Below, piece by piece: positions 43,561 to 51,539 of a stretch of DNA of 64,000 nucleotides; the first letter of the stretch is position 1, and every line of letters starts with the position of its first letter. The stretch is from Ferribacterium limneticum. GTDB taxonomy: Bacteria; Pseudomonadota; Gammaproteobacteria; Burkholderiales; Rhodocyclaceae. Both the position numbers and the translations under genes were made by a program. The stretch covers positions 4,007,501-4,071,500 of the forward strand of contig NZ_CP075191.1 of the NCBI RefSeq assembly GCF_020510625.1, in the 5' to 3' direction. The notes below the pieces were generated by a model. The model had not been told where the DNA came from, made no database searches, and saw only the letters and a program-made list of their open reading frames with translations.

Positions 43561-44390
43561 CCCGGGATTTTACCTTGCGCCGCAACATTGTTTTGTAACG
43601 ATCTGTTTCCATGCCAATTATGGCGTTTTCCCGGCCAGATCGAATCCCATAAAGGCACCAGCGGTGCCAGGCTCAACAAAGCCCACAAAGCCCCGTTTGG
43701 CCGGTAAAACAGGAACTGCCAACTGAAGGCAACGACGGCCACCAGTGTAACGTGCAAACGCCGCGCCACCGGGCGATCGGGCAGGGTCATCGGATCGGAG
43801 ATCATGAAAAAGGCAAACAACAGCAGCGCGCCGTTCAAGGCCTGATGACAGAAGATCTCCCAGGCTCGCTCGAAGCTGTGGCCAAGTTGAAACAGTCTGG
43901 CGGCAACGAGGCCGAGAAAGATGGCCAGAAACAGCCAGGAAGCATCGTCACGGCGTGCCCGCTGGGCAACGAGCGCGCCAAGGCCAATCATCCAGACAGC
44001 GACACCGAGATCGTTGCCCCATTGACCGGGAGACACCCAGGCCCCGGGCAAGGCCAGCAGCGCCACCCCAACGCCAAAATTGGCCGGATTGAACACATGC
44101 TTGCCGCGCACCCGAATCAGGAACTTGCCGCTGATCGCCAGACAGGCCACTAGCGGATGCAGCCACAGACTATCGGCGCGTAACAGCAACGACAACCCGA
44201 AACCGGTGATCAGAGGACTGAGATAGCCAACACCCCGCAAGCCAAGAACACGCAGCCAGAAAGCCTGCGTTGCCGCGGCGGAAGCCAGTGCCAGCGCCAT
44301 CTGCAAAGGTAGCAGGCTGAAGTCGCGCAGCAGCACACCTGCCGTCAGCAGAACCGCCTGAAAACCGATCTGGAATAAACGTGCATCCAT
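43557..44390 (-). CDS. RnfD/NqrB-like membrane protein
   Basis: A 277-residue membrane protein with about eight to nine hydrophobic segments, resembling the NqrB/RnfD family: GVGYLSPLITGFGLSLLLRA, HVFNPANFGVGVALL and FFMISDPMTLPDRPVARR are recognisable. No other rnf or nqr gene is near, and the flavin-attachment motif of true RnfD is not evident. It is adjacent to a DUF2330 gene, a pairing seen elsewhere (recalled, not searched), from which it is separated by a DUF559 cassette. A GTG at 44399 is an alternative start. Confidence 0.75.
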   Translation of the reverse strand: MDARLFQIGFQAVLLTAGVLLRDFSLLPLQMALALASAAATQAFWLRVLGLRGVGYLSPLITGFGLSLLLRADSLWLHPLVACLAISGKFLIRVRGKHVFNPANFGVGVALLALPGAWVSPGQWGNDLGVAVWMIGLGALVAQRARRDDASWLFLAIFLGLVAARLFQLGHSFERAWEIFCHQALNGALLLFAFFMISDPMTLPDRPVARRLHVTLVAVVAFSWQFLFYRPNGALWALLSLAPLVPLWDSIWPGKRHNWHGNRSLQNNVAAQGKIPG

Positions 44391-44395
44391 CGCCT

Positions 44396-44812
44396 TCACT
44401 CCCCTCTCCCATTAATGGGAGAGGGGGTGGGGGAGAGGGCCTCAGCCAGAATTCTCTCCAAAACGGCCTCGGTTTCCCCAAGCACCTCGTTGTTCCAGAA
44501 ACGCAGCACCCGGAACCCCTGCGCTTCAAGCCAGGCATCCCGCCTCATGTCGTAACCGATAGCTTCCGCGTGCTGCCCACCATCGACTTCAACAATCAAT
44601 TTGCACTCCATACAAACAAAATCGACGATGTACGGACCGAGCGGTTTCTGCCGCTTGAACTTCAGGCCGTTCAGACGATGGGCACGAAGGTGGTACCAGA
44701 GGCGGGTTTCGGCCTCGGTGGATGTTGATCGGAGACGCTTGGCACGATCGAGAAGGGTGTCGCCCTCTCCCCCGGCCCCTCTCCCGCTGGCGGGAGAGGG
44801 GAGTGGTTTCAT
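44396..44812 (-). CDS. DUF559 (Vsr-like) endonuclease-family protein in an inverted-repeat cassette
   Basis: A 138-residue DUF559 protein. Its core (residues about 22-125) has the PD-(D/E)XK-like pattern GPYIVDFVCMECKLIVEVDG with Asp, Glu and Asp in the expected places and GGQH after it, similar to Vsr mismatch endonucleases. The first 17 residues (LPSPASGRGAGGEGD) and the last 11 (LSPTPSPINGRGE) are encoded by the flanking inverted repeats. The start overlaps the DUF2330 stop (ATGA) and the stop lies directly outside the other repeat. Biochemical role unknown. Confidence 0.85.
   Translation of the reverse strand: MKPLPSPASGRGAGGEGDTLLDRAKRLRSTSTEAETRLWYHLRAHRLNGLKFKRQKPLGPYIVDFVCMECKLIVEVDGGQHAEAIGYDMRRDAWLEAQGFRVLRFWNNEVLGETEAVLERILAEALSPTPSPINGRGE
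44397..44440 (+). repeat. 44-bp inverted repeat, left copy
   Basis: CACTCCCCTCTCCC-ATTAAT-GGGAGAGGGG followed by GTGGGGGAGAGGGC. It is itself a hairpin (CCCCTCTCCC/GGGAGAGGGG around ATTAAT) and is the inverse of the copy at 44762-44805, matching at 37 of 44 positions with most differences in the loop. Confidence 0.88.
44762..44805 (-). repeat. 44-bp inverted repeat, right copy
   Basis: On the minus strand it reads CACTCCCCTCTCCC-GCCAGC-GGGAGAGGGG followed by CCGGGGGAGAGGGC. Together with the left copy it bounds a 409-bp segment holding nothing but the DUF559 gene, like terminal inverted repeats of a small mobile cassette. Confidence 0.88.
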
Positions 44813-46215
44813 TTCCACAGACCATCCCACCATGGTTTTTGTGGCGGAACCGGGGGCAGGGTCAGCTTCTTGCGGATGGCGTTGATGTCACCACCGGTCA
44901 GGGTGGCCAGTTGCTGGGCTTCGTTTTCCTGGCGTTTGATCACGCTCTCGAGATAAGGCTTGGCTTCCGGGCAGGCGTTCGGCTCGACCTTGGCCGGGTG
45001 GCGCAGGACATAGCGGGTCTGGAAGTTCTGGCGGTCCTTGGTTTCCTGGAACATCAGGTCTTCCGGGAAGGTATCCGGGGTATAGCGGACGTGCAGGCGG
45101 GTCAGCATGACCGGCTGGGCACCGCCCCCGGGGAATGGCCGCGGCGGCATGATGCGCGCCTGCGGCTGGCCGGGCAGCGGCGTTGGTTGCACATCGTTAT
45201 TCGGTGCACCGACCCAGAAGACGCCCGCCTTGCGCAGCTCTTCCGGCGACAGCGGATCGGCGGCACAGGGATCGCACCAGCCCATATCCCAGAAATACTC
45301 GGTGAAGACGGCACGATAGCCTTCTTTCTTCGCCTGTTCGCCGAACATGGACTTGTAGAAGTTGCGGAATTCGTCGCCTTGCTTGAGAAAAACCGGCAGG
45401 TCCATATTGGCCGGCAATTTGACCGTGCGGTAGTTGCTGGTTTCGACGCGGCCATTCTTGGTCAGCATGTAGGCGATCAGATCCTGCGGGCCGTTGGCGT
45501 TGGCCATCCCGAGGCGGATCGGCAGCATGAACTTCTCGGATTCGTAGGCGAACTGCAAGGGGCGCAGCATCGTGAAACCAGTCTTGGCCTGCTCGGCCAG
45601 ATTCACTTTCGCCACGAAGAATTTCATGTTCTGGCGAATGTAAGGCGCCAGCGCCTTGGCCGAATTGGCCGGGATGCGGTAGCCGCTCTGCTTGAGCCAG
45701 GTTTCCAGGCCATCCGACTGGGTGGCGGAGAGGATCACGATGTCGTATTCGCCAACCGTGTAGCTGGCCTCGATGGTCACGCCGAGTGCCTTGGCGGCGG
45801 CCGCGCTCCCCACCGGCGCAGCAGCCGGTGCCACGGCTGCATCCTTGCTCCGCATCTCGTACAGGCGCCGATCACAGGGATTGGGATCGTAATACTCGGC
45901 CAGACGGGGTGCCGAATAGGCATCAAGCCGGTCAAAAGTCTTCTTGTCGCCGACGTTGATCTGCCCCTTCTGCAGCACGGTCGGCACCGGAACAACCAGC
46001 GCGAACTCCTTCGCATCGCCCTTGTAGTCATTGAGCATGCTGACCACGGTCTTGTCGCCGTCGCGGACGACGATGACCTGCGAGGCTTCATTGAACAGAT
46101 TGGCATCGGCCTTGCCGACGTAAAAGCCGCAAAAAGCGTGCGCCACGCTGACTGCAGCGGTGCACAGGACAAAAAGGACAATTTTCCGCACGGGCCGTCT
46201 CCAGAGTTGAAACAT
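44809..46215 (-). CDS. DUF2330 domain protein, exported
   Basis: A 468-residue protein with a signal peptide (KIVLFVLCTAAVSVAHAFCGFYVGK; the first 17 residues shown are hydrophobic) and the DUF2330 pattern: FCGFYVGKADANLFNEASQ, VVSMLNDYKGDAKEFALVVP and ASYTVGEYDIVILSATQSDG. A Cys pair occurs in WCDPCAADPLS. The C-terminal region is Pro-rich. Function unknown. ATG 46215 places the signal peptide correctly; a longer frame to 46284 is not supported. Confidence 0.82.
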   Translation of the reverse strand: MFQLWRRPVRKIVLFVLCTAAVSVAHAFCGFYVGKADANLFNEASQVIVVRDGDKTVVSMLNDYKGDAKEFALVVPVPTVLQKGQINVGDKKTFDRLDAYSAPRLAEYYDPNPCDRRLYEMRSKDAAVAPAAAPVGSAAAAKALGVTIEASYTVGEYDIVILSATQSDGLETWLKQSGYRIPANSAKALAPYIRQNMKFFVAKVNLAEQAKTGFTMLRPLQFAYESEKFMLPIRLGMANANGPQDLIAYMLTKNGRVETSNYRTVKLPANMDLPVFLKQGDEFRNFYKSMFGEQAKKEGYRAVFTEYFWDMGWCDPCAADPLSPEELRKAGVFWVGAPNNDVQPTPLPGQPQARIMPPRPFPGGGAQPVMLTRLHVRYTPDTFPEDLMFQETKDRQNFQTRYVLRHPAKVEPNACPEAKPYLESVIKRQENEAQQLATLTGGDINAIRKKLTLPPVPPQKPWWDGLWK

Positions 46216-46312
46216 GATTAACGCATCATAGCGCGCACCTGTTGACCGACCTGAACACGAATTCCAATCGGGTATATACTGCAAATAACAAAAACCACAA
46301 AACGGCGTTTAA
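46216..46312 (+). promoter_or_regulatory. Divergent promoter region with TATACT
   Basis: The 97 bases between the DUF2330 and chemotaxis genes contain TATACT at 46275-46280; CTGAAC at 46251-46256 is a weak -35 with an 18-base spacer. No sigma28-type motif was recognised. Confidence 0.35.
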
Positions 46313-48244
46313 ATGTTCAAAAATAACCTTCAAGCACGTTTTATCGTACCCGTCTCCGCATTTGTCATCTTGGTCGTTCTTGGCGGGGCACTCATCTTCT
46401 CGTCGCTGGAAAGCAAGCGCATTGAGGGTGAGGTAGCGCTTGATGCCGATGACCGCTCCCAGGCGGCATTGCAAATTTTGACCGTGACCGATGCCTTGAT
46501 CACCGAGCAGACCAGGAGCGCCATGCGTCTGCTGATCGAGCGCGGCCAGGCCCTTGGGCCGGCGACGCTCGGCCCCGCAGTTCAGGTCAAGGACAAGACC
46601 GTTCCCAATCTGTTGCTGGGCGGCCGTCCGCAGGCCAACAATTTCGATCTGGTGGACGGCGTCGTCAAAGTGGCCGGCGGCACGGCGACCCTGTTCGTCA
46701 AACAGGGGGAAGACTTCGTCCGGGTGTCGACCAACGTCAAACGCGATAGCGAACGCGCCACCGGCACCGTGCTCGACCCCAAGGGCAAGGCCATCGCTGC
46801 GATCCGCAACGGCAACGCCTTCTACGGTGTTGTCGAAATTCTCGGCAATCCCTTTTTTACCGGCTACGAGCCAATCCGCGACCCTCAGGGAGGCTTGATC
46901 GGCATCTGGTATGTCGGCTACAAGATCGACATGGCTGCGTTGAAACAGGCCATCGAGAAAGCGCGCCTGCTCGACAACGGCTTCATGGCCATCCTTGATA
47001 CGCATGACAAGGTGCGCTTCCGCTCCTCGCACGTTGCCGACGAGCAAATCGGCAAACTTCTGGAAAACGACGCCGGCTGGTTCGTCAAGCGCGACGAATT
47101 CCCGGCCTGGGGCTTCAAGGTGATGGCGGCGTATCCGAAGCAGGAAGTCGATGCGATCGCCCAGAAGCGCATGATTACCATCATTTCAGTCGGTATCCTG
47201 GCCTGCATCGTGCTGATTGGCATGATGTTCGTGATGCTGCGGCAAATGGTACTCAAACCGCTGGGTGGCGAACCGACCGCAGCCGCCGAGGCGGCGGCGC
47301 GTATCGCCGCCGGTGATTTGCTGACGGAAATTCCGCTCGGCACCGGCGACACCCATAGCCTGATGGCAGCGATGACGACCATGCGGGACGGTCTGCAGGG
47401 GATCGTGCGCAATATCCATCAAGGCGCCGATGCCCTGAACGCCGCGTCGGACAATCTGGTGCGGATGGCCGATCGCGTCTCCGGCGGCGTTTCGCAGCAG
47501 AACGACGCCACCTCGGCCATCGCGGCGACACTCGAGGAAATCACGGTCAGCATCCGGCACGTTTCCGACAGTGCGGCCTCGGTCAATGAAATGGCCACCG
47601 ACGCCGGCAACCTCTCGGCCCAGGGCAACGCGACCGTCAGCCAGGCCGTCGCCGACATGCAGCGCAGCGCCGAATCGGTGAACCAGTCGGCCGCCATGGT
47701 GGAAAAACTGGGCGTGGGTTCGCGTCAGATCTCAACCATTGTCAATGTGATCAAGGACATTGCCGACCAGACCAATCTTCTGGCCTTGAACGCCGCCATC
47801 GAAGCGGCACGGGCCGGCGAAGCAGGGCGCGGCTTTGCGGTGGTCGCCGACGAAGTGCGCAAACTGGCCGAACGTACGGCAAGCTCGACCCACGAGATTA
47901 CCGCCATGATCGACAGCATTCAGACGACTACCAACAACGCGATTGGCGGCATCGAGGACGGGGCGAAGCGGGTCAACGACAGCGTTGGCAAGGCCAACGA
48001 AGCCGGCGACAGCATGGCGCGCATCAATGATGCAACGAATGCCGTCGTCGAGGCCGTCAACGAGATTTCACTCGCCTTGCGCGAGCAATCCTCGGCCAGC
48101 GAGGTCATCGCCAAGAATGTCGAGCAAGTGGCGGTGATGAATGAGGAAAACACTGCCGCAGTCGGGAATATGGTGGCCGATGCCCAGCGCCTGCAGGGGC
48201 TGGCCACCCAACTCAAGGCGTCGGTCGCCAGCTTCCGGGTCTAG
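46313..48244 (+). CDS. Methyl-accepting chemotaxis protein
   Basis: A 643-residue transducer. TM1 is FIVPVSAFVILVVLGGALIF; the periplasmic part (about 32-285) resembles a Cache_3-Cache_2 sensor (DNGFMAILDTHDKVRFRSSH); TM2 is ITIISVGILACIVLIGMMFV; a HAMP segment follows (LKPLGGEPTAAAEAAARIAAGDL). The signalling hairpin tip IADQTNLLALNAAIEAARAGE is intact. The C-terminus lacks an NWETF-like CheR-binding pentapeptide. Ligand unknown. The DUF2330 gene is divergent. Confidence 0.93.
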   Translation: MFKNNLQARFIVPVSAFVILVVLGGALIFSSLESKRIEGEVALDADDRSQAALQILTVTDALITEQTRSAMRLLIERGQALGPATLGPAVQVKDKTVPNLLLGGRPQANNFDLVDGVVKVAGGTATLFVKQGEDFVRVSTNVKRDSERATGTVLDPKGKAIAAIRNGNAFYGVVEILGNPFFTGYEPIRDPQGGLIGIWYVGYKIDMAALKQAIEKARLLDNGFMAILDTHDKVRFRSSHVADEQIGKLLENDAGWFVKRDEFPAWGFKVMAAYPKQEVDAIAQKRMITIISVGILACIVLIGMMFVMLRQMVLKPLGGEPTAAAEAAARIAAGDLLTEIPLGTGDTHSLMAAMTTMRDGLQGIVRNIHQGADALNAASDNLVRMADRVSGGVSQQNDATSAIAATLEEITVSIRHVSDSAASVNEMATDAGNLSAQGNATVSQAVADMQRSAESVNQSAAMVEKLGVGSRQISTIVNVIKDIADQTNLLALNAAIEAARAGEAGRGFAVVADEVRKLAERTASSTHEITAMIDSIQTTTNNAIGGIEDGAKRVNDSVGKANEAGDSMARINDATNAVVEAVNEISLALREQSSASEVIAKNVEQVAVMNEENTAAVGNMVADAQRLQGLATQLKASVASFRV

Positions 48245-48246
48245 CG

Positions 48247-49320
48247 CTACTCGTCGGCGAGCAGGTCGCGCACCACCGCGCTGGCCGGCTCGGCCAGGCC
48301 GAGGTGGCGGTAGATGGCCGGTGTGGCGATGCGGCCACGCAGGGTGCGTTGCAGGTAGCCCTGCTGGATCAGGTAGGGTTCCAGCACATCCTCGATGGTG
48401 TCGCGTGCTTCGCCGATGGCCGCCGCGATGTTGTCTACGCCGACCGGGCCACCGCCGAATTTGTCGATGATGGCGGAGAGCAGCTTGCGGTCCATGATGT
48501 CCAGCCCGGCCGGATCGACGTCGAGCATGTGCAGCGCGGCGTCGGCCACCTGGCGGGTGATGTTGCCGTCGGCCTTGACCTCGGCATAGTCGCGGACGCG
48601 ACGCAGCAGGCGGTTGGCGATGCGTGGTGTACCGCGCGAGCGCTTGGCGATTTCGAAGGAGCCTTCAGGGTCAATCGGCGCGTTGAGCAAGGAAGCCGAA
48701 CGGCTGACGATGCTTTTCAGCTCTTCCGCCGTGTAGAACTCCAGGCGGGCGACGATGCCGAAGCGGTCACGCAATGGGTTGGTCAGCATGCCGGCCCGGG
48801 TGGTGGCACCGACCAGCGTGAATGGCGGCAAATCCAGTTTCACGGAACGCGCCGCTGGGCCTTCGCCGATCATGATGTCGATCTGGAAGTCCTCCAGCGC
48901 CGGGTAGAGGATTTCCTCGACCACCGGACTCAGGCGATGAATTTCGTCGATGAACAGCACGTCGTGCGGTTCGAGATTGGTCAGGATGGCGGCGAGGTCG
49001 CCGGCCCGTTCGAGCACCGGGCCGGAAGTCTGGCGCAGGTTGACGCCCATTTCGGCGGCCACAATGTGGGCCAGCGTCGTCTTGCCCAGCCCCGGCGGGC
49101 CGAAGAGCAGGACGTGGTCGAGCGATTCGCTGCGGTTGCGGGCGGCCTGGATGAAGATTTCGAGCTGTTCGCGGATTTTGACCTGCCCGGTGTAGTCGGC
49201 CAGCCGCTTTGGGCGCAGGGCGCGTTCGAGCGCTTCTTCCTGCGCCGACTTGGTTTGCGGTGCGATGATGCGGTCAACGCTAGGGCCAGCCTTGGCGACC
49301 AGTTTGTCGGTTTCGATCAT
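48247..49320 (-). CDS. ruvB: Holliday junction branch-migration ATPase RuvB
   Basis: A 357-residue AAA+ motor with Walker A FGPPGLGKTTLAHIVA, Walker B HDVLFIDEIHRLSP, sensor 1 LVGATTRAGML, Arg finger in LTNPLRDRFGI and the C-terminal winged helix ending RTLRGRIATPAIYRHLGL. It drives RuvA-bound junctions. It overlaps an AI-2E-family gene by ATGA and converges with the chemotaxis receptor gene. Confidence 0.96.
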   Translation of the reverse strand: MIETDKLVAKAGPSVDRIIAPQTKSAQEEALERALRPKRLADYTGQVKIREQLEIFIQAARNRSESLDHVLLFGPPGLGKTTLAHIVAAEMGVNLRQTSGPVLERAGDLAAILTNLEPHDVLFIDEIHRLSPVVEEILYPALEDFQIDIMIGEGPAARSVKLDLPPFTLVGATTRAGMLTNPLRDRFGIVARLEFYTAEELKSIVSRSASLLNAPIDPEGSFEIAKRSRGTPRIANRLLRRVRDYAEVKADGNITRQVADAALHMLDVDPAGLDIMDRKLLSAIIDKFGGGPVGVDNIAAAIGEARDTIEDVLEPYLIQQGYLQRTLRGRIATPAIYRHLGLAEPASAVVRDLLADE

Positions 49321-50372
49321 GCGAGAGGTTCCTCACGAATCCAGCGCTGCAACAGCATGTCACCGAGCGCCAGCAACACCGGCCCGAGAAAGATACCGAT
49401 GAAGCCGAAGACCAGCACGCCGCCGAGCACGCCAAGGGCGATGAGCAGGATGGACAGGCCAGCGCCACGGGCAATCAGGATCGGTTTGACGAAATTGTCG
49501 ATGCTGCTGATCACGAACAAACCATAGAGCACCATGAAAATCGCCCAGCCGGTCTGCCCTTCGCTATACAGCCAGGCCGCCGCACCGCCCCAGATCAGCG
49601 GCGGGCCAACCGGGATCATCGACAGGAAGAAAGTGGCGAAGCCAAGCAGCATGGCCTGTGGCACGCCGGCGATCAGGAAACCGATCATCGCCACCGTGCC
49701 CTGTGCCGCCGCCGTGCCGACAATACCGAGCATGACGCCGACCACCGTGCCGCGCGCCTTGTCCAGCATGTTCTCGCCGAGTTCGCCGCCCAGCTTGCGG
49801 GCGCCGACATACAGGGCATTGCTGATCGCCGCACCGTCGCGATAGAGAAAGAAGGTAACGAAGAGCACCAGCGCCAACTGCAGCAGGCCGTTGGCCGCAA
49901 TGCCGCCGAGCGCCAGCGCCAGTTGGCGGGCCGGGGCGATCAGTTGCTTGACCATGCTGTTGAGTTCTTCGCGGTTACCGGCCAGACGATGCCAGTTCGC
50001 CTCGATTTCGCTGCCGAAGAAAGGCAGGCCGCTCAACCAACCCGGCGGCTCGGCCGGCAAGCCCTGCTCGATGTAGGGCCGGAGGAAATCGATCAGATTG
50101 TCGGCGCCATTGGCCAGCGAACCGGCGAGGAAAACGGTGGGCAACAACATGACCAGAATCAGCGCCAGGGTCATCAGCGAGGCGCCCACCGTATCGCGCC
50201 CACCGAGCATCGGCAGCAGCTTTTCGGCGTAGAAACGCCAGGTGCACATCCAGACGACAAAGGCGAACAACACCGCACCGATGAACGGCAACAGCACCGT
50301 GATGCAGCCGATGATCAGCAGCACCACCAGCGCGATTTGCGCCAGCCGTTTGGGGTCGTTTTCTTCGATCAT
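49317..50372 (-). CDS. AI-2E family transporter (TerC/YdiK/PerM-type permease)
   Basis: A 351-residue protein of the AI-2 exporter/UPF0118 family with about eight membrane helices. Landmarks are IGCITVLLPFIGAVLFAFVV, LALVLFVTFFLYRDGAAI, the central segment GTAAAQGTVAMIGFLIAGVP and the late GGVLVFGFIGIFLGPVLLAL. It lies between ruvA and ruvB with 3-4 base overlaps on both sides, so it should be transcribed with them behind the LexA box at 50978-50997. Members have been linked to AI-2 export, Na+/H+ exchange or unknown solutes. Confidence 0.9.
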   Translation of the reverse strand: MIEENDPKRLAQIALVVLLIIGCITVLLPFIGAVLFAFVVWMCTWRFYAEKLLPMLGGRDTVGASLMTLALILVMLLPTVFLAGSLANGADNLIDFLRPYIEQGLPAEPPGWLSGLPFFGSEIEANWHRLAGNREELNSMVKQLIAPARQLALALGGIAANGLLQLALVLFVTFFLYRDGAAISNALYVGARKLGGELGENMLDKARGTVVGVMLGIVGTAAAQGTVAMIGFLIAGVPQAMLLGFATFFLSMIPVGPPLIWGGAAAWLYSEGQTGWAIFMVLYGLFVISSIDNFVKPILIARGAGLSILLIALGVLGGVLVFGFIGIFLGPVLLALGDMLLQRWIREEPLA

Positions 50373-50950
50373 CAGACCTTCGACAGCAGTTTGAGGGCAG
50401 CCCGGATACCATCCGAGGTACCGATGTCGGCGGGCAATTGCTTCATTGCCGCCGCCGCTTCCTTCTCGTTGTAGCCGAGGGCGAGCAGGGCGTTGGAAAT
50501 ATCCTGCTTGGCGTCGTCGACTGCCGCATGCAGCGAAACGCCCGTCGCATCGGCCAGCTTGCCTTTCAATTCGAGCAGCAGGCGCTCGGCCGTCTTCTTG
50601 CCGATACCGGGAATCTTGATCAACCGCCCCAGTTCCTGCTGGGCCACTGCTGCCGACAGATCATTGACCGACAGGCCGGAGAGCACCGAGAGTGCCGTGC
50701 GGGCGCCGATGCCCGACACCTTCAGCAACTGGCGGAAGGCGAAGCGCTCGGCTTCGGTCAGAAAACCGTAGAGATAGTGGCCATCCTCACGCACCGCGAA
50801 ATGCGTCAGCAACTTGGTCTTCTCGCCCGCTGCCGGCAGGTTGTAGAAGGTGCTCATCGGCACGTCAAGCTCGTAGCCGACACCATTTACATCGAGCACG
50901 ATCTGCGGGGGATTCTTTTCGGCGAGGATGCCGGTCAGTCGTCCGATCAT
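50372..50950 (-). CDS. ruvA: Holliday junction DNA-binding protein RuvA
   Basis: A 192-residue RuvA. Domain I starts MIGRLTGILAEKNPPQIVLD with VGYELDVPMSTF; domain II holds two helix-hairpin-helix motifs (LLKVSGIGARTALSVLSGL and IKIPGIGKKTAERLLLELK); domain III at the C-terminus (NALLALGYNEKEAAAAMKQ) contacts RuvB. Thirty bases upstream is a LexA-type box, so it heads a ruvA-permease-ruvB unit. Confidence 0.96.
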   Translation of the reverse strand: MIGRLTGILAEKNPPQIVLDVNGVGYELDVPMSTFYNLPAAGEKTKLLTHFAVREDGHYLYGFLTEAERFAFRQLLKVSGIGARTALSVLSGLSVNDLSAAVAQQELGRLIKIPGIGKKTAERLLLELKGKLADATGVSLHAAVDDAKQDISNALLALGYNEKEAAAAMKQLPADIGTSDGIRAALKLLSKV

Positions 50951-50977
50951 TTCGGGGCAATCTCTTTCTGGAAAAAG

Positions 50978-50997
50978 TACTGTATTTTCACACAGTT
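50978..50997 (-). promoter_or_regulatory. LexA (SOS) box before ruvA
   Basis: TACTGTATTTTCACACAGTT contains the exact CTGT-N8-ACAG core (50980-50995) of proteobacterial LexA sites and lies in the 49-base gap between ruvC and ruvA, about 28 bases before the ruvA ATG. SOS control of ruvAB is well established in E. coli; here the box should also cover the permease gene between them. Confidence 0.8.
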
Positions 50998-50999
50998 TC

Positions 51000-51539
51000 T
51001 CATCCTATCAGTCGCCCGCCGCGAATACGATATCCAGCCGTCGACATCGCCCCCAAACCCTGCCCGCCGTGGGCGTGAGCAATGGCGCAGGCGAGGGCGT
51101 CAGCGGCATCGGCCGTCGGTGCGCCGGGCAGGTTCAACAGCCGGACCACCATGGCCTGCACCTGATCCTTGGCCGCCTTGCCATGGCCGACCACAGCCTG
51201 CTTGGTCTGCAGCGCCGTGTATTCGGCGACCGGTAACCCGGCATGAACCAGTGCGCTGATCGCCGCGCCGCGCGCCTGACCGAGCAGCAGCGTCGATTGC
51301 GGATTGACGTTCACAAACACTTTTTCCACCGCCGCCTGATTGGGCTGATAGGTCGCGATGACTTCGCTGATGCCGGCGAACAGCGTCTTGATCCGTTCCG
51401 GCAGCGATTCCTTGTCGTTCGACTTGATGCAGCCGCTGGCGACGTAAACCAGTTGCTTGCCATGCAGTTCGATGACGCCAAACCCGGTCACCCGCAGACC
51501 GGGGTCGATGCCGAGAATACGGGGGGTCGTGATGCTCAT
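51000..51539 (-). CDS. ruvC: Holliday junction resolvase RuvC
   Basis: A 179-residue RuvC endonuclease. The RNase H-like acidic residues appear in ILGIDPGLRVTGFGVIE, AAVEKVFVNVNPQSTL and the C-terminal ADAADALACAIAHAH block. It precedes ruvA but lies upstream of the LexA box, so it is not obviously SOS-controlled. Its start overlaps the stop of a DMT permease gene by ATGA. Confidence 0.95.
   Translation of the reverse strand: MSITTPRILGIDPGLRVTGFGVIELHGKQLVYVASGCIKSNDKESLPERIKTLFAGISEVIATYQPNQAAVEKVFVNVNPQSTLLLGQARGAAISALVHAGLPVAEYTALQTKQAVVGHGKAAKDQVQAMVVRLLNLPGAPTADAADALACAIAHAHGGQGLGAMSTAGYRIRGGRLIG

Larger units (their letters stand above)
44397..44805. mobile_element. Putative DUF559 mini-cassette
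   Basis: The 409-bp segment is bounded by 44-bp inverted repeats and interrupts an RnfD-like/DUF2330 gene pair. It contains one gene, DUF559, whose reading frame crosses both repeats and borrows start and stop from flanking DNA. No target-site duplication could be recognised. Mobility is inferred from structure only. Confidence 0.55.
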
